A DNA stretch of 64,000 nt, taken from Anaeroplasmataceae bacterium. Its GTDB lineage: Bacteria > Bacillota_I > Bacilli_A > Acholeplasmatales > Anaeroplasmataceae. Below the pieces are notes generated by a model that saw only the letters and a program-made list of their open reading frames with translations, was not told the origin of the DNA and did no database searches. Position 1 is the stretch's first letter. Each line of letters opens with the position of its first letter. Shown one piece after another: positions 23,133 to 38,100 of this stretch. Made by a program: the position numbers and the translations under genes. Location of the stretch: the NCBI GenBank assembly GCA_029067355.1, contig JAIEEQ010000012.1, forward strand, positions 1 through 64,000. Reading direction: 5' to 3'.

Positions 23133-26100
23133 TTAATTCCCGGTTTGCTGCGTTGTTTGTTTAAATGCAGCATTGATATCGTAAAGCTGAACATCAGCAG
23201 CAGACATAATTAGTACGTCTACATCAAAAATAGTCTGTACAGGTTGTGCACTTCCTGTTTTTTCTGCCAATAAGCCTGCTTGATATTGTACTGTAAAAAT
23301 AATAGGATCGTCATTATCAATATACTCAGGTACATTTGGTAAATCAATTAACATTTCATTAACATCAAAAATATCTATTGCACCATCGCAATTGATATCA
23401 CCATGTAATACAACATCAATAGCGTCTAATTCATTATCATTTGTATGAGATTGGCCAGATTTAAATAATGCAATATGCATACCTGTTGCGATTGGCGTGT
23501 TATATAATTCAACACCTGTTTCTAGGTCAAAGACCACCTGTAACGTCTTTGTATTTGTACCTGTACCATCATCTAAATAAGCCCATATCTTAAGCTCATC
23601 CTTCTTATGATCAAGCTGTTCTAAAACAAATCCTAATTGGCCTTCTCTATACCCATCAACACCTATACCTGGCGTATTTTCATCTTCAGGTCTTATATAT
23701 TGATGTGTATGACCAAGTCGAATCTTGTTTGTGACAATGTTAAGTTCTGTTTGATCCACACACGCATCTAATACTTCATCTCTGGTTTTAGGCTGTCCAA
23801 AGGAGGTATTCTCAACACCATCAAGAATATCCATCGTCAATGTTTGAATCTCAGTACCAAGATTTGGATCAATAGCATGAAGATCCTGTTGGTAATAAAC
23901 AAATTTATATTTACTACCCGCTCTAATTTTAAGACGCTGAGATTGTGAATTAATGATAGAGAACGTTCCTGCATGCTTTGTATTATCCATTGTCGTATCA
24001 TCGCCAAATCGGAAAGAATACTTTCTACCATCAATGCTCTTAATGGTAAATGATGCTAGTTGAGAAGGATCATCCTCAGGTGTTACGCCTGTATTTCTAT
24101 ACCATTCAATCTTATAATCGACATCTTCAATCAGTATTTCATCATCACTTTGATCTACTGTACCTTGAGTAACTCTTACTGTTAATGGGAATGTAACTGG
24201 TACTCCATTCCAGTATTGTGTGTGATCATAAGGATCAATTATAATATCCTGCACATCCGTACCATTTGGCTCAGGATATGGATCGTGTGTTGTATGATCT
24301 GGATCTAATTCTGTTGCTTCAATTTTGATATCAATTGGCTTATCAGCAACATCATCGTTTGTATCCCAACGAGTATTAATCTTATCAAGCAATTGTGCAT
24401 GAATTGTAAAGGTAGGTGTGTGATTAATATTCGTAGTAATCAATGTTTTGCCTTGATCATCCTTTGGAAGAACGAACTTAAAGTTTGGCGTTGTTGTTGA
24501 TGACAATACTATACCATCAACTTCTAATATTTCTCCCGATTCCAAATCAACAGTATATACTACTGTTTTATCTGGTTTTGTAAAGAAATGCTTAATTGCG
24601 GTTATGTAGAGCTTTCCATCCTTAACTAATGCTTTTGCATCATAGTCAGCCTGATTGTTCCGAGGATCTCCTTGTGGAGATGGGAACGTAATACCTGCAT
24701 AATCTGGATCTGCCTCATCTCCTCCAGTTGGATCACTTCCATCTGGAGTACCTGCAATTTGTCCAACAATCTTAAATGGTTGGAATTCATCTGTGAAATT
24801 ATAGTTACGAATATACTCCTGATATTTAGGATGTGTTGGATCTAGCTCCGCTTTCACATAATAATATCCGCATGTGAAATTAGAAGGGGTTATTGGATTT
24901 CCTTGTGCATCTGTATAGATAACATTTGCAGGAATTTGATGGTCAAATACGTCAATGAAATATGCAGAAGGTTTAACTGGTGTATTTTCTCCTTTGTAGA
25001 TCATTGTCATTGTAGGAACACCATTTTCCAAGGTTACCAAGGAGTCATATTCCCAACGATAAGGCTCAGTATGCTTTGTAATACGGAAATGATATTCTCC
25101 ACTTCTTGCAGCATCTGATGTTGGACCAGCTCCTACATTAGCAATAAAGTAGTAATGTCCTACCTCTACTGGTGGATCTACAAGCTCACGATCTGGTTGT
25201 CCGTCAATAACCTCATAGAATGTATAGGTAACAAGACGATCTGGATCAACAGAAAGCTCATAGAAAATCTTATCTATTGGGTATGGCTGTCCGTCATATT
25301 CCTTATAGCCTGTACCATTTCCAGGGAAATCTGTAATTTGAATTACAGTTTCTCTTGGAGTAAGCTCTACTGTTGCATGACCATTATGAGTATCATAGTT
25401 TGGTCCTTCAATTCGGAAATAAATTGTGGTCAAACCAGCATTTATAACATCAATACGAGTTTGATCAAATGGACCATTCTCAGATAAAGAGTATTTAATT
25501 AAAGACTCTAGGTTGTTTTGATCAATATCTTGAATCTTTGGAACTTCCCTCCAAACAATAGAGATATGGTGTGGATTTCCATCCCAAGGCACTTTTACGC
25601 TTATTGCATCAACCTTAAATGTCAGTTTAGAAATCCTTGCATCAACGCTAATATGTAATTCATAGTTTTCTCTTACATCTAAGTCTCCATCAAAAATACT
25701 ATATTCATCTAGCCATTCAAATTGAGAGGATATATTATATAATCCAGCCATAGAGGCAATGGTTTGAATAGTACCATTAAATACATGTCCATCAACTAAT
25801 CCAGAATTTGGATCATTTGTAATTGGAAGTACTTCTCCATCCATAGAACGAATGGTTTCCTGCCAACGTAATCCATCATAATCCTTTTGTCCATTCTTAT
25901 AAACAATCGCAATAGGACGCTTCTTAATTTCAAAGAAGATTTCAAGAGGTCCATTTTCTGTATTAAAGCCAGCTGTTGCGTCAGTACCCTCGTAATTGGT
26001 AGTATCTGCCATACTGATAATTAAACGATACTTACCTGCATTGACAATGTTGGCATCGCCAATTGGCTCATAGGTTCCTCCGCCTGCTCCGTCCTCGACA

Positions 26101-29100
26101 TATAGGAAATAATTGTATTGTAAAGCTGCATCACGATTTTCATCTGGATTTTGCTTGTTGTAATTAACAATCGGATTCTTAATCGCTATACCATCATATA
26201 CCTTACCTAAGGATACATTATCCCCATTCAAGATTGTCTTCTTCTTGTAGATAATGACTGCAAAGCGTTCATCCTTTTCAGCCACAGCATTTGCACCAAG
26301 AATAACCTCTCCATGAATTTGAGAACGTACCTTAATTTGTACATAGTGTGGAATACTTGAAGCATCACTCCATTGTGGCAAATCACTTTGCCATGTACTT
26401 CCACCATCCATACTATATAAGACGCTTGTTACATCTCCTTCTGGAGCAATTGGCTCAAATTTAACATGATGGTCTTTTCCATCATATTCACCCTTAAAGC
26501 CTTCAATATTATAGGTGAACTGACCTGTACTAACACTTTGGTTAATCTCTACATAAATATCATAATTACTTAATTGATCTGCAGTGGTTGTTCCCTTGAA
26601 CATAAACTTAGGATCTGCGGATGGACCACTAAATTTGTACATCGTTGTAAACGCACTATCTGTATATTTTCCATTAATCTTATCTGTTCCAGCAGTAACA
26701 GATTGACGAATTAAAATTCCATCAAATTCTACTGGATCTGGAAGATTATCCACAGTTGCAGTAGTAAACTGAATTACAGATGCACCAGCAGGTGCTTCCA
26801 TATTACCACCAAGCTTAACTGTAACCTTACGCTTATTGATTGTAAAGTTTGTTGCTACTGAGCTTACAGAAGAATCCTTTGAGAAGGTATAGTAATCTAA
26901 GCCTTCATTTTGGAATGCAAATTGAACACGATACTCTCCAACATTCGTTGGCTTGCCTGGTAGCTGTGCTCCAGTAGACACATCGTAGTAGGTTACCTCA
27001 AACTGATTTGCAGCAGATGCATGTGCCAACAAGCCCATAACATTAACCTCTGGATAATCATCAGCTCTTAATTCATAGTCTGGTGCTTGTGGAATTGCTG
27101 CATATTCAAACTCCTTCTTAGACCATGTCAAGGACACAACCAATGGAGTTATATCAAATTCAAGCCAATTACCTATACCATTATAATTAGCTGTTGGATT
27201 AATAGCAATAGATACCTTATAATGGCCTACCTCAATTGGCTTAGAAGATAGAGTTACCCATCCACCACTCACTTCCTTCTCCCATACGATTGTATTAATC
27301 AATGGGTCGCTCATAGTAGCACGCATACTAGAAATATTTGCCGTTGAAATTAATGGATCCTCAATTGGATTACCATTATACTGTCTTGTTAAATCCGCAA
27401 TTTCCAAGGTATTCGTTTTCTTAACAATTTCAAATTGCTTGCATTGTGGTTCTAAATCATTATAGTTTGGAACATTTAATGCTCGATAGTAAATATAGTA
27501 TGTACCAACATCCTGATATCTTGGAAGCTCCTTAGACCATGTTCCATCTAATCCAGTCTTTGAATATTCAACATAGGCATTACCATTTGCAGGTAACGTA
27601 ACATCAATATATGGAGAATAATAATCATTTTCTCCTGAACCAATATATTCATATTGATCTTCTATATATTCGGTATACTGAATAGTACCCTTTTTAATTC
27701 TTAAATCAAACTCAATAGAATAAATGTAGTTACTACGAACATTATTTCCATTTGCATCTAAAATACGATAATTTGTTCCATCTCCAGAATTAATTGTCAA
27801 TTGGCTACCTGAAATTGTATAATCTCCAACATTTGAGCCACTGGTTTCAATAACACCAACAGAAATGTAGTGTCCAGTCAATAAACCACTTGTTCCACTT
27901 TGGGTTTCAATAATGTAGTTATCAGGATTCTTGGCAATATCATAGGACCAGATATTGCTGTTGTAGCCAACCTCAATCCATGGGTCATAGTTATGAGCAT
28001 AAATCTTATACTCTCTTGGTGAAATTCTAAATGGTCGTTCAATTTCTGTTGGACCATAAATTGTTCCAGCTGGAATAGTTAACCGATACCAGTATCTACC
28101 CGCATCAACAACAGATTCTAGGGCATCTCCCACACGGTCACCCGTTGTTTCATGAGCTAAGAAATATTCAATTTTCCAAGAGGAAACTGCTGGAAGAATT
28201 TCTCCACCTACAATATCAGTTTGATTCCATTGGAAATGACATAGCAAATCTGAAGAAGGACTTAATACACTAGAATCATAAGGAATTCCATCATAGGTCT
28301 TTCCTAAATCGTATTGTGGATCAATCGTTATTGTATCCTTATCTCTTTGGCGATAATTGATTGTAATTGAGGTTCTACCTTCCCAATCCTCGTATTCTGG
28401 AGCAGTTATCTTAATATAATAGTTGTAAACACCTGGTTCTGTTACTAGATATTGTGTAACATCCGTGTTATAAGTACCAGGACCTTCTCCGTCTCTACGA
28501 TAATAGGTCGTAGAATCAGCTTCACTTGGATCATGATAAGTGATATTTGCATATGGACTTCTTTGAATAGTCGTATCATAATCATAAGTCATATTTGAAA
28601 CCAAGTCATGATTCATATACTTATAATGAACAACCAAGGTAAAATCAAGAATAATATTATAGTTTTCCGTTTTCAATTCATCATCTGATGGATCTCCATT
28701 TTGATCATCATACTTAAATAACCATTTGCAATCAAAATCATAGCTTCCTTCAGAAACACCATTTAATGTTCTTTCTGCTGTAAAAGTGAAATCTGAATTA
28801 TAAGCAGAGGAGCCTCTAAATTTATAGGTACCACGCTCTAAGTGTTGCAATGAATTCATTCGGAACACAAAGTAATCAGAAACAACTAAACCAGGAATTG
28901 GAATATAGTAATCACTATTGGTCTGGTTAAAGGAATTCATAATCGTGAAATCGTATCCTTCAGATCCAGCTTGAACACCTCCATTTACATTCTTATAGGA
29001 GGTTGAATTTACAGCCTTACTTACCCAAATTAGATTTTGATCATTTAAATCCGCATCAGTTACTTCCCAGTTCGCATTAATCATAAGGGTAACCTTTCTT

Positions 29101-32100
29101 GGATAAATTTCAAAATCATAAGATGCATTTAGACGTCCATAATTCTTGACAACTGTTGGATCATCATCCACAGCAGAGGTTACTCTAACGGTGTATAAGC
29201 CAACGGTTATAGGAGCTGGAATTTCTGTTGTTGAATTTCTTTGATAATATTTAATAACCAAGTCATTTGATGTACCATTATATCTTCCAGATGCTAAATT
29301 GCTCTTTACCTCTGCTTCTGATGGGGCAAGACCATTATATTCACGATCTAATCCAGTATCTGCAAAGTATAGCTGAGGATCAGCAAGCTTAATTGTTACA
29401 TCTACCATTCCTGTCTTTTGAGAAACTGTTTCAACACTATCTGGGTCACCTAAGGTAACCTGATAGAATACACGATATCGACCCACACTATTAAATACCT
29501 TATAGATTTGGCCATCGTTCTCATAGTCAGGAATCATATAGTTATCTCCTGGATAGCTATATTTATAATCAATTGTATAATTAACTCCTGGAACCTTACT
29601 TGTAAAGTAATCTCCATTCTCATCTACCATAACCACGTCATAACGAATATAATATCCGTTCATATGTGAGGTTACATTAATAATTGGTCCATGAACTGTA
29701 CGATCATATTCATAGGTTGCATCCGTAGCCTCAATAATCAACTCATTGCTGGTTAGATATAAAGAGTAATTTAGATTAAAGTGAATAGAATCAGAATAGT
29801 CATCTCCTACCGCATCTGTAATCTTTTGTGTTAGAACAAAGTCATTAGCTCTATAAAAGAAACCTGCCTGATTAACTCTTGTTCTTACTTCTAGCTCTAA
29901 ATCTACCGCACTATGAATCCATTCATCACCAAAGTCCTCTTTTGTATAGTCCTTATGCCAATAGGTCAACAAATATGGCTCTGTTAAACGCTCATAAATT
30001 GTATACTCCTTTGGAAGGATTTTAAATACGTCATTTGGATAATTCAAAATATAGTTTAATGGATTTATAATGGTTCCATCTAAGGTAGCAGAAACATAAT
30101 AGCTACCTGCAGCTGCTGCATAAGCAACAGTGGCTCCTGTTTGTGCAGAAATCATAGAAGCATTAATTGGCTGTTCATTTCCATAAACATCAATGATGTA
30201 TGGATGAATATCCTCACGCATTGTGTAACGGATTGCCTTTCCATCCTCATCAACATCAAATTCTTCTTCTAAAGACTTCCACAATACCTGTGCTTGCTTT
30301 GGTACAACCTTGACATACGCATGCTTATACTTTCTGTTTTCATAGTCTCCACCTAAAATAGTAGAGCCATTTAGGGTATCTGTCGTATAATCTGTACCTG
30401 AAGCACCACCATTCCATGCATAGAAATTTCTACCATCAGAAATCGTGATAAAGACTAGATAATAGCCATCCTCTAGCACACCATTAACAGAGAATTGAGA
30501 AACATCCTTTTGATGCTCAAACACTTGATTGCCATAGAAATAGTTAGAGGTATCTGTAATATCAGAGATACTATCCTTAACTTTATAGTAATAGTAAATC
30601 AGCTTACCATCAGAAGGGGTAAGGATTTCAGGTATAGCATCCTCACCATTATATTCCATTTCTGTATCTAACACCTCAAAGGAGGTCAATTGAATACGCC
30701 GTATAATGATTTGAACCTGATAAATTAAATTGCCCCTTTCATCCTCTATTGGATTTACAGCTGGATAATAATTGTATGCAACATTTCCATCTGCTCCTGC
30801 AATATATGCACTTGCGAATTCAAAATCCCCGTCAAATTGATATGGATCCTCATAGCCTGGATTATTTGCCTCTCCACGACAATCAGGAGAATTAGGAGAT
30901 AGTAGGAAGGTTGGAATATCAGTTCTAACCATACTATGTCCTGGAAGAAGACCAGCATTTGGTCCGTTATTTAAAGAATTAAAGCTTTCGTCATATACAA
31001 ATCCACCCATAGAAATCTTTGGTTTTTGTCCTGTATAGTCAAACTCTATGATCAATGGTGCTGGAACTCCTGTATAATCAAAGTATAAAGGACGTTTCTT
31101 TAGCGTTACCTCTGCACTTCTAAAGGATGTGTACCAGTTATTGGATTCAGGGAAATATGCATAAGCAATAAAGGTACCTGCATTTACTCTTGGCTTTGAT
31201 GTTTTTGGATCATTATATAAGGAATAAATTCTTGAGGTTGTAGGCATACCCTCTCTAAAGAAACGATCTAACTGCTCATGCGTTACACGTAAAGCCTTCA
31301 ATTCCTCTACATCAAAATAGAAGAATCGAGGAGTAATCGTCGTAGGCATATGGAAATTAGGGTCTGTAAAGGTATAGCCTATATTGTGCTCTTTTCCATC
31401 ATAAACTACATCAAATGGATCAATAGAGAAATCTAAATTAACCTTATTGATTGTTAGAGTTGCTTCTCCTTCTGCTGGCTTGAATAAGCCATCATCCGTA
31501 GAAATCTTATAGTGTACCTTATACACACCTACGTTAATCTCTAGGAATTGATTAAAGGTATTCTTATTTTCATCATCCACATAGTAGAATTCTGTCAAAA
31601 TCGTTTGAACTCCTGAGGATATTATATCAATATCAACAGTTTTTGGATTTCCGTCATATGCATATTCTGCATCATGAACCTCTACCTCAAGTGGTGGATA
31701 CTCAATAGAAACCTTAACCTCAAAGATAATTTCATAGTAATCTGCAAAGCTCAGATTTCCTTGCTCATCTTGATGAGTAATATAAATATTTCTTGCTAAA
31801 ACGTTAGCATAATAAATTCCTGCTGGTGGAACTAAAGTATCATATAGCTCATAATTTCCACTTGCTGAATCTACACGATATACATCATAATTATAGTAGG
31901 TATCTACATATCCAGCCTCAGTTTCTAATTCTAGCTGAATAGAATCAGTTGCCAGTAATCCTGTAATATAGGAATTATCCCAGTCAGAATTCTTAATCCA
32001 GTTCGTCATTGGAACTGTTGCCTGATATACCTCATCAATTTTAATGATGAGTTTACGAGGAACAATCTTAAAGTCTAAGATTTTATCCTTCTCTCTTAGT

Positions 32101-35100
32101 CTATAATTTGGATCTTCAATACGGAAGAATACATCCATCTCATAATCCCCAATTTCAATTGGTTGTACTCCACCTCTTACATTCTTTCCTAGAAGGACTG
32201 TGTCAGTAGTATGCGTATCAACAACCAAATCTGGAGTTTGAATTTGTCCATTGTACTGAAGCTCTTTATCATAAGTAATATCAATAAATCTAGGAACAAT
32301 TGTAAAGTAGGTATATGCTGATTTTGCAGCACAGTTCGTTGTTGCAGGATATTCTACTCTTACATAGTAGGATCCTAAAGCCGTAGGAGCAGCAATCGGA
32401 TTGCTTAGATTGTTTCTATTATACCATTTAATGGTAGGAACACCATCATGAACCGTAGTAAACTCCAAATCCTCTAAAGTAACTGGACGTGCTAAATACT
32501 CAATTTCCATATCTGAGGTTGGGAATTCCATCAGTGGATCATCGTTAAATAGAATTTCCACAGTACCATCTAGTTGTCTAGGATTACAGTTATCTGCCAT
32601 TACATACAAGAAGACCTGTTTATAACAAACATTCTTATACTTAAGCATCTTAAGATTACTATTTATAACAACATTCGGATTTTCATGATATCGTACATCT
32701 AAAATCTCATATGGAATGTTTTCTAGTTCATTTTCTGGAGTGGAAGGATCATCCTTACCAAAATAATAACGATAGGTAATCGTTCCGTTTTCCTTTAATT
32801 CGTTGGTTACAACAAGAGTATGATTTGGATCAAGTGCCTTTAATAATACAGTATGATACTCATTATCAAAAACAGCTCTATAATTTTCAACAGTCAAACT
32901 CAAGGTACGATTCTTAATAAAAATTTCCACTTCCTGCTCATAGTAAGCAAAATTTCTTAACAAAATACGCACTGTAACCTTTGTAGCACTTGGCATTGCA
33001 TTTCTATAAATAGAAAGATATCTTGTGCCATCCTCAGCAATTGTTAAGGATGCTGTGGTCCATGTAGGGTTTGCAACATTCATACCACCCTCATGGTAGG
33101 TAATCAGTAGATTTTCTCCTTCAGCACCTGCTTCTTGAACAGCACCAGACAGATTTATAATTGGACCATGATACAAGCCATCATAGAATCCTTCATAGCC
33201 CGTAACATAGACATTATGTGGATCTCCTGTATTTTCAATTACCATGGTTACAATTATATAGGTAGGATTGTAGTTTGGATGTTCTAGACGCACTGCATAT
33301 TGATAGGTTCCTATGTTAATAACCTGAGGACAATTTGAAGAATAAGATAATTTACTATAATCCTCTGGAGTTAAGTTGTTTTCAGTACCATCTAATAGGC
33401 AATAGCCAACAGAAGCTGTAACTGGATCCGTAGGAGTAACCACAATACCATGAGAGAAACCATCATAAGCGTGTTGTTCTCCATCAACTCTATAATGAAT
33501 ATCTCGTCCTTCAATTATAATAACAGCTGAGTTCATTACCGTTTGATAATGAGGTGCTTCTATTTTGAAATAAATTGTATACGTGCCTGGAGCAGAATAT
33601 TGTGGCGGATACGCTTTCCAATCTCTTCCATCCACAGGGATTGAAGACTCACTATAATATACAGTGGCCCCAAAGACTGGTTCTGTTACAGTTACATCAA
33701 CCGTATGATATAGTCCGTCATAAATGAAGGTTTGAGTTTCATTAAAACCATATTTTATTACCAATGGTAAAATTTCATAGCTTCCACGGTATACAATACG
33801 ATAATTGCTTGTCTGATTTTGTTTAGGAAGACTTGTATTCGTTACCGTCCAAGGCTGTGCACTTGCAAGAATAAAGTCTCCATTTACATCTCCATTATAA
33901 ACGCCAATTTCGGCAGAACGAGACATAAAGAAGCCGTTAAACACATCGCCATCTAATAGATTTAATGCGGTATGCGTTTGATTTGTTGCATTCTCATAGT
34001 TTGCCTTCCAAGGAAGACCATCATAATGTTTAGAATCAAATGGCTCAGTCTGGTCAATAACATCAATATAAATGCTACGCTTAGTAATAGAGAAATCACC
34101 TAAAGAAATATTCAATTCATCTCTTGGCCATTCTAGCAAATCATTAAAGAATTCACTATGATTAATTTCTGTTGTAGCTGTGAACTTATATTCACCAACC
34201 TCTATTGGAGCAGAAATTTCATTATTATATAGCCAATCATTTCTATTATAGAACTTAAAGGAAATCTTAGATGGATCAAAGTCCTTAGGAAGTCTTAAAA
34301 TCTTAGAAAGAGGCTCTGCTTCTTCTCTGTCATACTCCTTACTGATATCTCCAAAGAAATAATTTCCCTTAACTGGGGTTACAGTAACAGTCTTTGTTAC
34401 TGTATAATATCGCGCTTTAGAAATAGTCAAGGTATAAACATATTGCATCTTTTCAAAGTCAGTTACTGTGAAATAAGAAATTGCTCCATTTCCAGTACCA
34501 TCATCAAATTGGCCTAAAGTTGTTGGTGTAGTATCTGTCGCATTCTTGATTTTAACACTAAAATCATGCATATAACCATCAACACCAAAGGTCATTTCAA
34601 TGGCACTTTGAGAAGAATTATAATGATGAATACCAAAGGCTTCATTGACATAATTTTTAGATTCAGACGGAATGGCTAATGTATATACACCATTTAAGGT
34701 AGATAAGCCATCTGTATTAGCTAAATTTTCATAGGTAACCGTAAAGTCATACTCAAATTCATTGTAAATAATTCTTACAACTGCATCTAAGCATTCTGCT
34801 AAATCATAGTATTCCGTCATTTCTACTGGTTCACCTGAAGTGGTTTTAAGAGTACTTGAGAAGATTTTCAAATCGTGTACAATCTTTTTACCATCAGCAT
34901 ATTCTTTGCTACGATATGTACCTTCCTCCCAGTCCTCGCCATTTTCATTAACCGAATAGAACGTTCCTGAAATATAATCCGTTGGAGCAAGCTTCGTCAC
35001 TTGTAGTGTCGACTGACCAGTAACCTTGCCTTGTTCCACCTTTCCCGTAGTGAAATTATAGGTAAAGTTTTGTCCAAATTCATCAATTGTAAATTGTGTA

Positions 35101-38100
35101 CAATTATACACTATTTTCAGCTTCGCTTTGACGACAATAAACTGAATATAGTTATACCGGTTAACAGAAATTCCTAAATCTATATAGAAGTTTCTGGTGT
35201 CATAGCTTTTAATTGTAGAGGTATGAACCGCATTTGTTGGATAAATAACTCTCTCTGGAGCAACCTCAGTACGAATACTTGCATTAATTTTTTTATCTGT
35301 TTTACGATCAATGACCATAGGGGTAGGTGTAATATAGCCACCATTATATTCATACTCATATAACCCTGTTGTTTCATTATAATATCCACCCCAATCTAAA
35401 TCATCTGGCGTAGATACTACACGTTTTGCAATTAATAGTGCATAGTTAATTACAACCTCAAAGTTTCCAGTAACATTGGCACCCTTATAGGTAATTTTAG
35501 GTGCAGTTGTCCACTGGAAGCCATTGATGCTTCCCACTTGAGCAGAGGCAATACTTCCAGCTCCACTCAAAGATGGATAGGTATTAGAATAATAATTAGC
35601 TGCAAAAGTATCAGGATATGAAACCATCTCTGCATAATCTTCTGAAAGAAGCGTATCTCCATATGCATTGTTATATGCCATATAGTAGCCTGAATCTGCA
35701 GATACTGTGGAAAGTGTTCCTGTAAATACATAGTCATTTGGAATACCAAATACATTACCACCTGCAGACCAACGACTATTTTCCCAACGCTCTCCTGTAT
35801 ATTCCTGAGTAACAATTGTTAAATTATTTAATAATGCCGTATTTGGGTTATAGAATAGTGGCTTCTTTTGCCCCGTCATCACCAAGAATTTTACATGGTC
35901 TAGATATGAATATCCATCAGATTGGGTCGTACCACCATATAAATCAGAATGCTGACCTGATTGATAGAATAAATCAATACGACGCTTTGTAATACTGAAA
36001 TTGATTTCAGTTTCCCCAAGCAATCTAGAGTTATTTGAGCGAATCTTAATCTGTCCGTTTCCTACATTCACATTATTAAAATAAGTAAGATAGAAAGAAG
36101 CTAAATCTAAAGTTCCATCATAGTCATAGAACATAAAGTACAGCTGGTCATTTGCAGTATCCTCACCCTCTAAACGGAAATCCTCTTTATTTGTTGAATA
36201 CTTTACAAAACGATCATCTACATCAATCGCAATGATTTTAGGCTTTATTTCTTCTCCAAGCTGATATTGGAAGGAAGAGGAGTCTAAGGTAAAGGTTAAC
36301 GCATTAATCTTAAAGACAGGCGTCATAGTATTAACTGTACTTCCGTTTGCTGTAATTGTTTTAAACTGCCATACATCCTTATAGTACACTATACCATTAT
36401 TAATATAGGTTACCTCATCATCATAGCATAAGCCATTTAATTCATTAGTTCGATTTGCATGGATTGTACCTGTACAATCACATACTGTTCCCGTAGCAGC
36501 CATAGCTTCTGCGGCTGTCTTTTGAGAGAATACGGTTCTATATACCGTAGTATCATCCATAGTTTCTACTTCACTATAATTATTAAAGGTTAAGCATTCA
36601 TTTCCTAAGGACACAAAGTTAGCACCTAAAATTAAAGTATCTACTGCAAATAAAGGGTGTACCTTGTGTGTAGTTGCTGTTCCATCAATGAAAGCATCAA
36701 CGTAATACTTTTCAGCTGAGAAACAGCTATCAGTTAAACCATATACAATTAAACCATCATGTGTATTAGGGAACTTTAAAGTACCATTTAATAATAGGTT
36801 CCCATTTGGAGCAAAATCCACCTCTTCATTAAAGCCTGTAATCAAATACCCCTTTAATGTAGGACAATATTCATAGGTAAATAAATTCTCGCTTTGATCA
36901 CCAATAATATATACTGGGAAATAGCAGTTCCAGTTTGTCCCCCATGTTACTGGCCAATCATCTTCTGCATGATATACTTCTAAATAGAACTTATCTTCAT
37001 TACAGCCATAGAATACACCATTCACATAATCATCAAACACTGGAGTTTGATTAAAATCAGATCCGGCTGGAATAATTGAGCAATCACGTGGAATTCTTAA
37101 AGAATCCAAATTAGAACAATTTTGGAAAGCTCCACCCGCAATCGTCTTTAAATTTTCTGGCAAAGCTAAGGTTTTCATGGTTCTACACCCTCTGAAGGCA
37201 TTAGCACCAATACGTTCAATATGAGATGCATTTGCTGTTAAGCCTAATCCTGTTCCAGGAACAGAGTTATCTCCTAGCTTAGAACATCCATCAAATAAAC
37301 CATTTGGAATAACTGTACTTACCGCAGGATCTAAATCAATGGTTTCTAGGCTGGTACAATTTTGGAACATATATTCTGAAACATAATCTCTACCATTTGC
37401 ACCAGTAGTTGTATGTTTTAAAATAACATCTGTTAAATTAGTACATCCAGCAAACAAGTGTGTACCAACATAATCAAAATTAGTAGCTCCTGTTGTATTG
37501 GTTGTAGCATAGGTTGTTGCTTGACCATACATATCAACTTGGGTCAGCTGTAAACAATTTGCAAAAGCATAATCACCCAAATAACGATATCTAGAAAAAT
37601 CAATAACACTAATAGAGGTACCCTCTAAAGCATGATGTCCAATTCTCGTTACTGTCAATGGAGAAAACGCATCAATAACGGATAGAGAAACACAGTTTAA
37701 GAATGCACCATCTCCCATTGCTGTATAACTTGCCTTTTCAAAGGTAACTGTATCTAGGTTATAACAATTTGCGAAAGCATAGGCACCCATATAGGTAACA
37801 TTAGCTGCACGCTCTCCTGCATTAATTACCTGTTCTAAGGAGGTCATATTTCTAAATGCACCATCAGCAATACGAGTAAAGTAACGATCTAAGGTGATGG
37901 TTGTTAATCCCTTTGGAATATAGAATCCTGTCGTATTTCCTCCCGTAGATTGATATGCCAAATATGAATTACCATAAGAGGCAGTACCAAACAGCCAGCC
38001 AATTGTAAAGGATGCACTAGAGGATTGATTTCTGTTATAGGTAGCACCAATAAATGGTATGTCAATTTCTTCTATATTGCTACAACCATTCATAATACCA

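Noticed and set aside
23099-23140. Terminator between the 5,830-aa and 2,027-aa genes
   Set aside because: Only a weak CGGG/CCCG hairpin covers the stop codon and no T-tract follows, so co-transcription is more likely.
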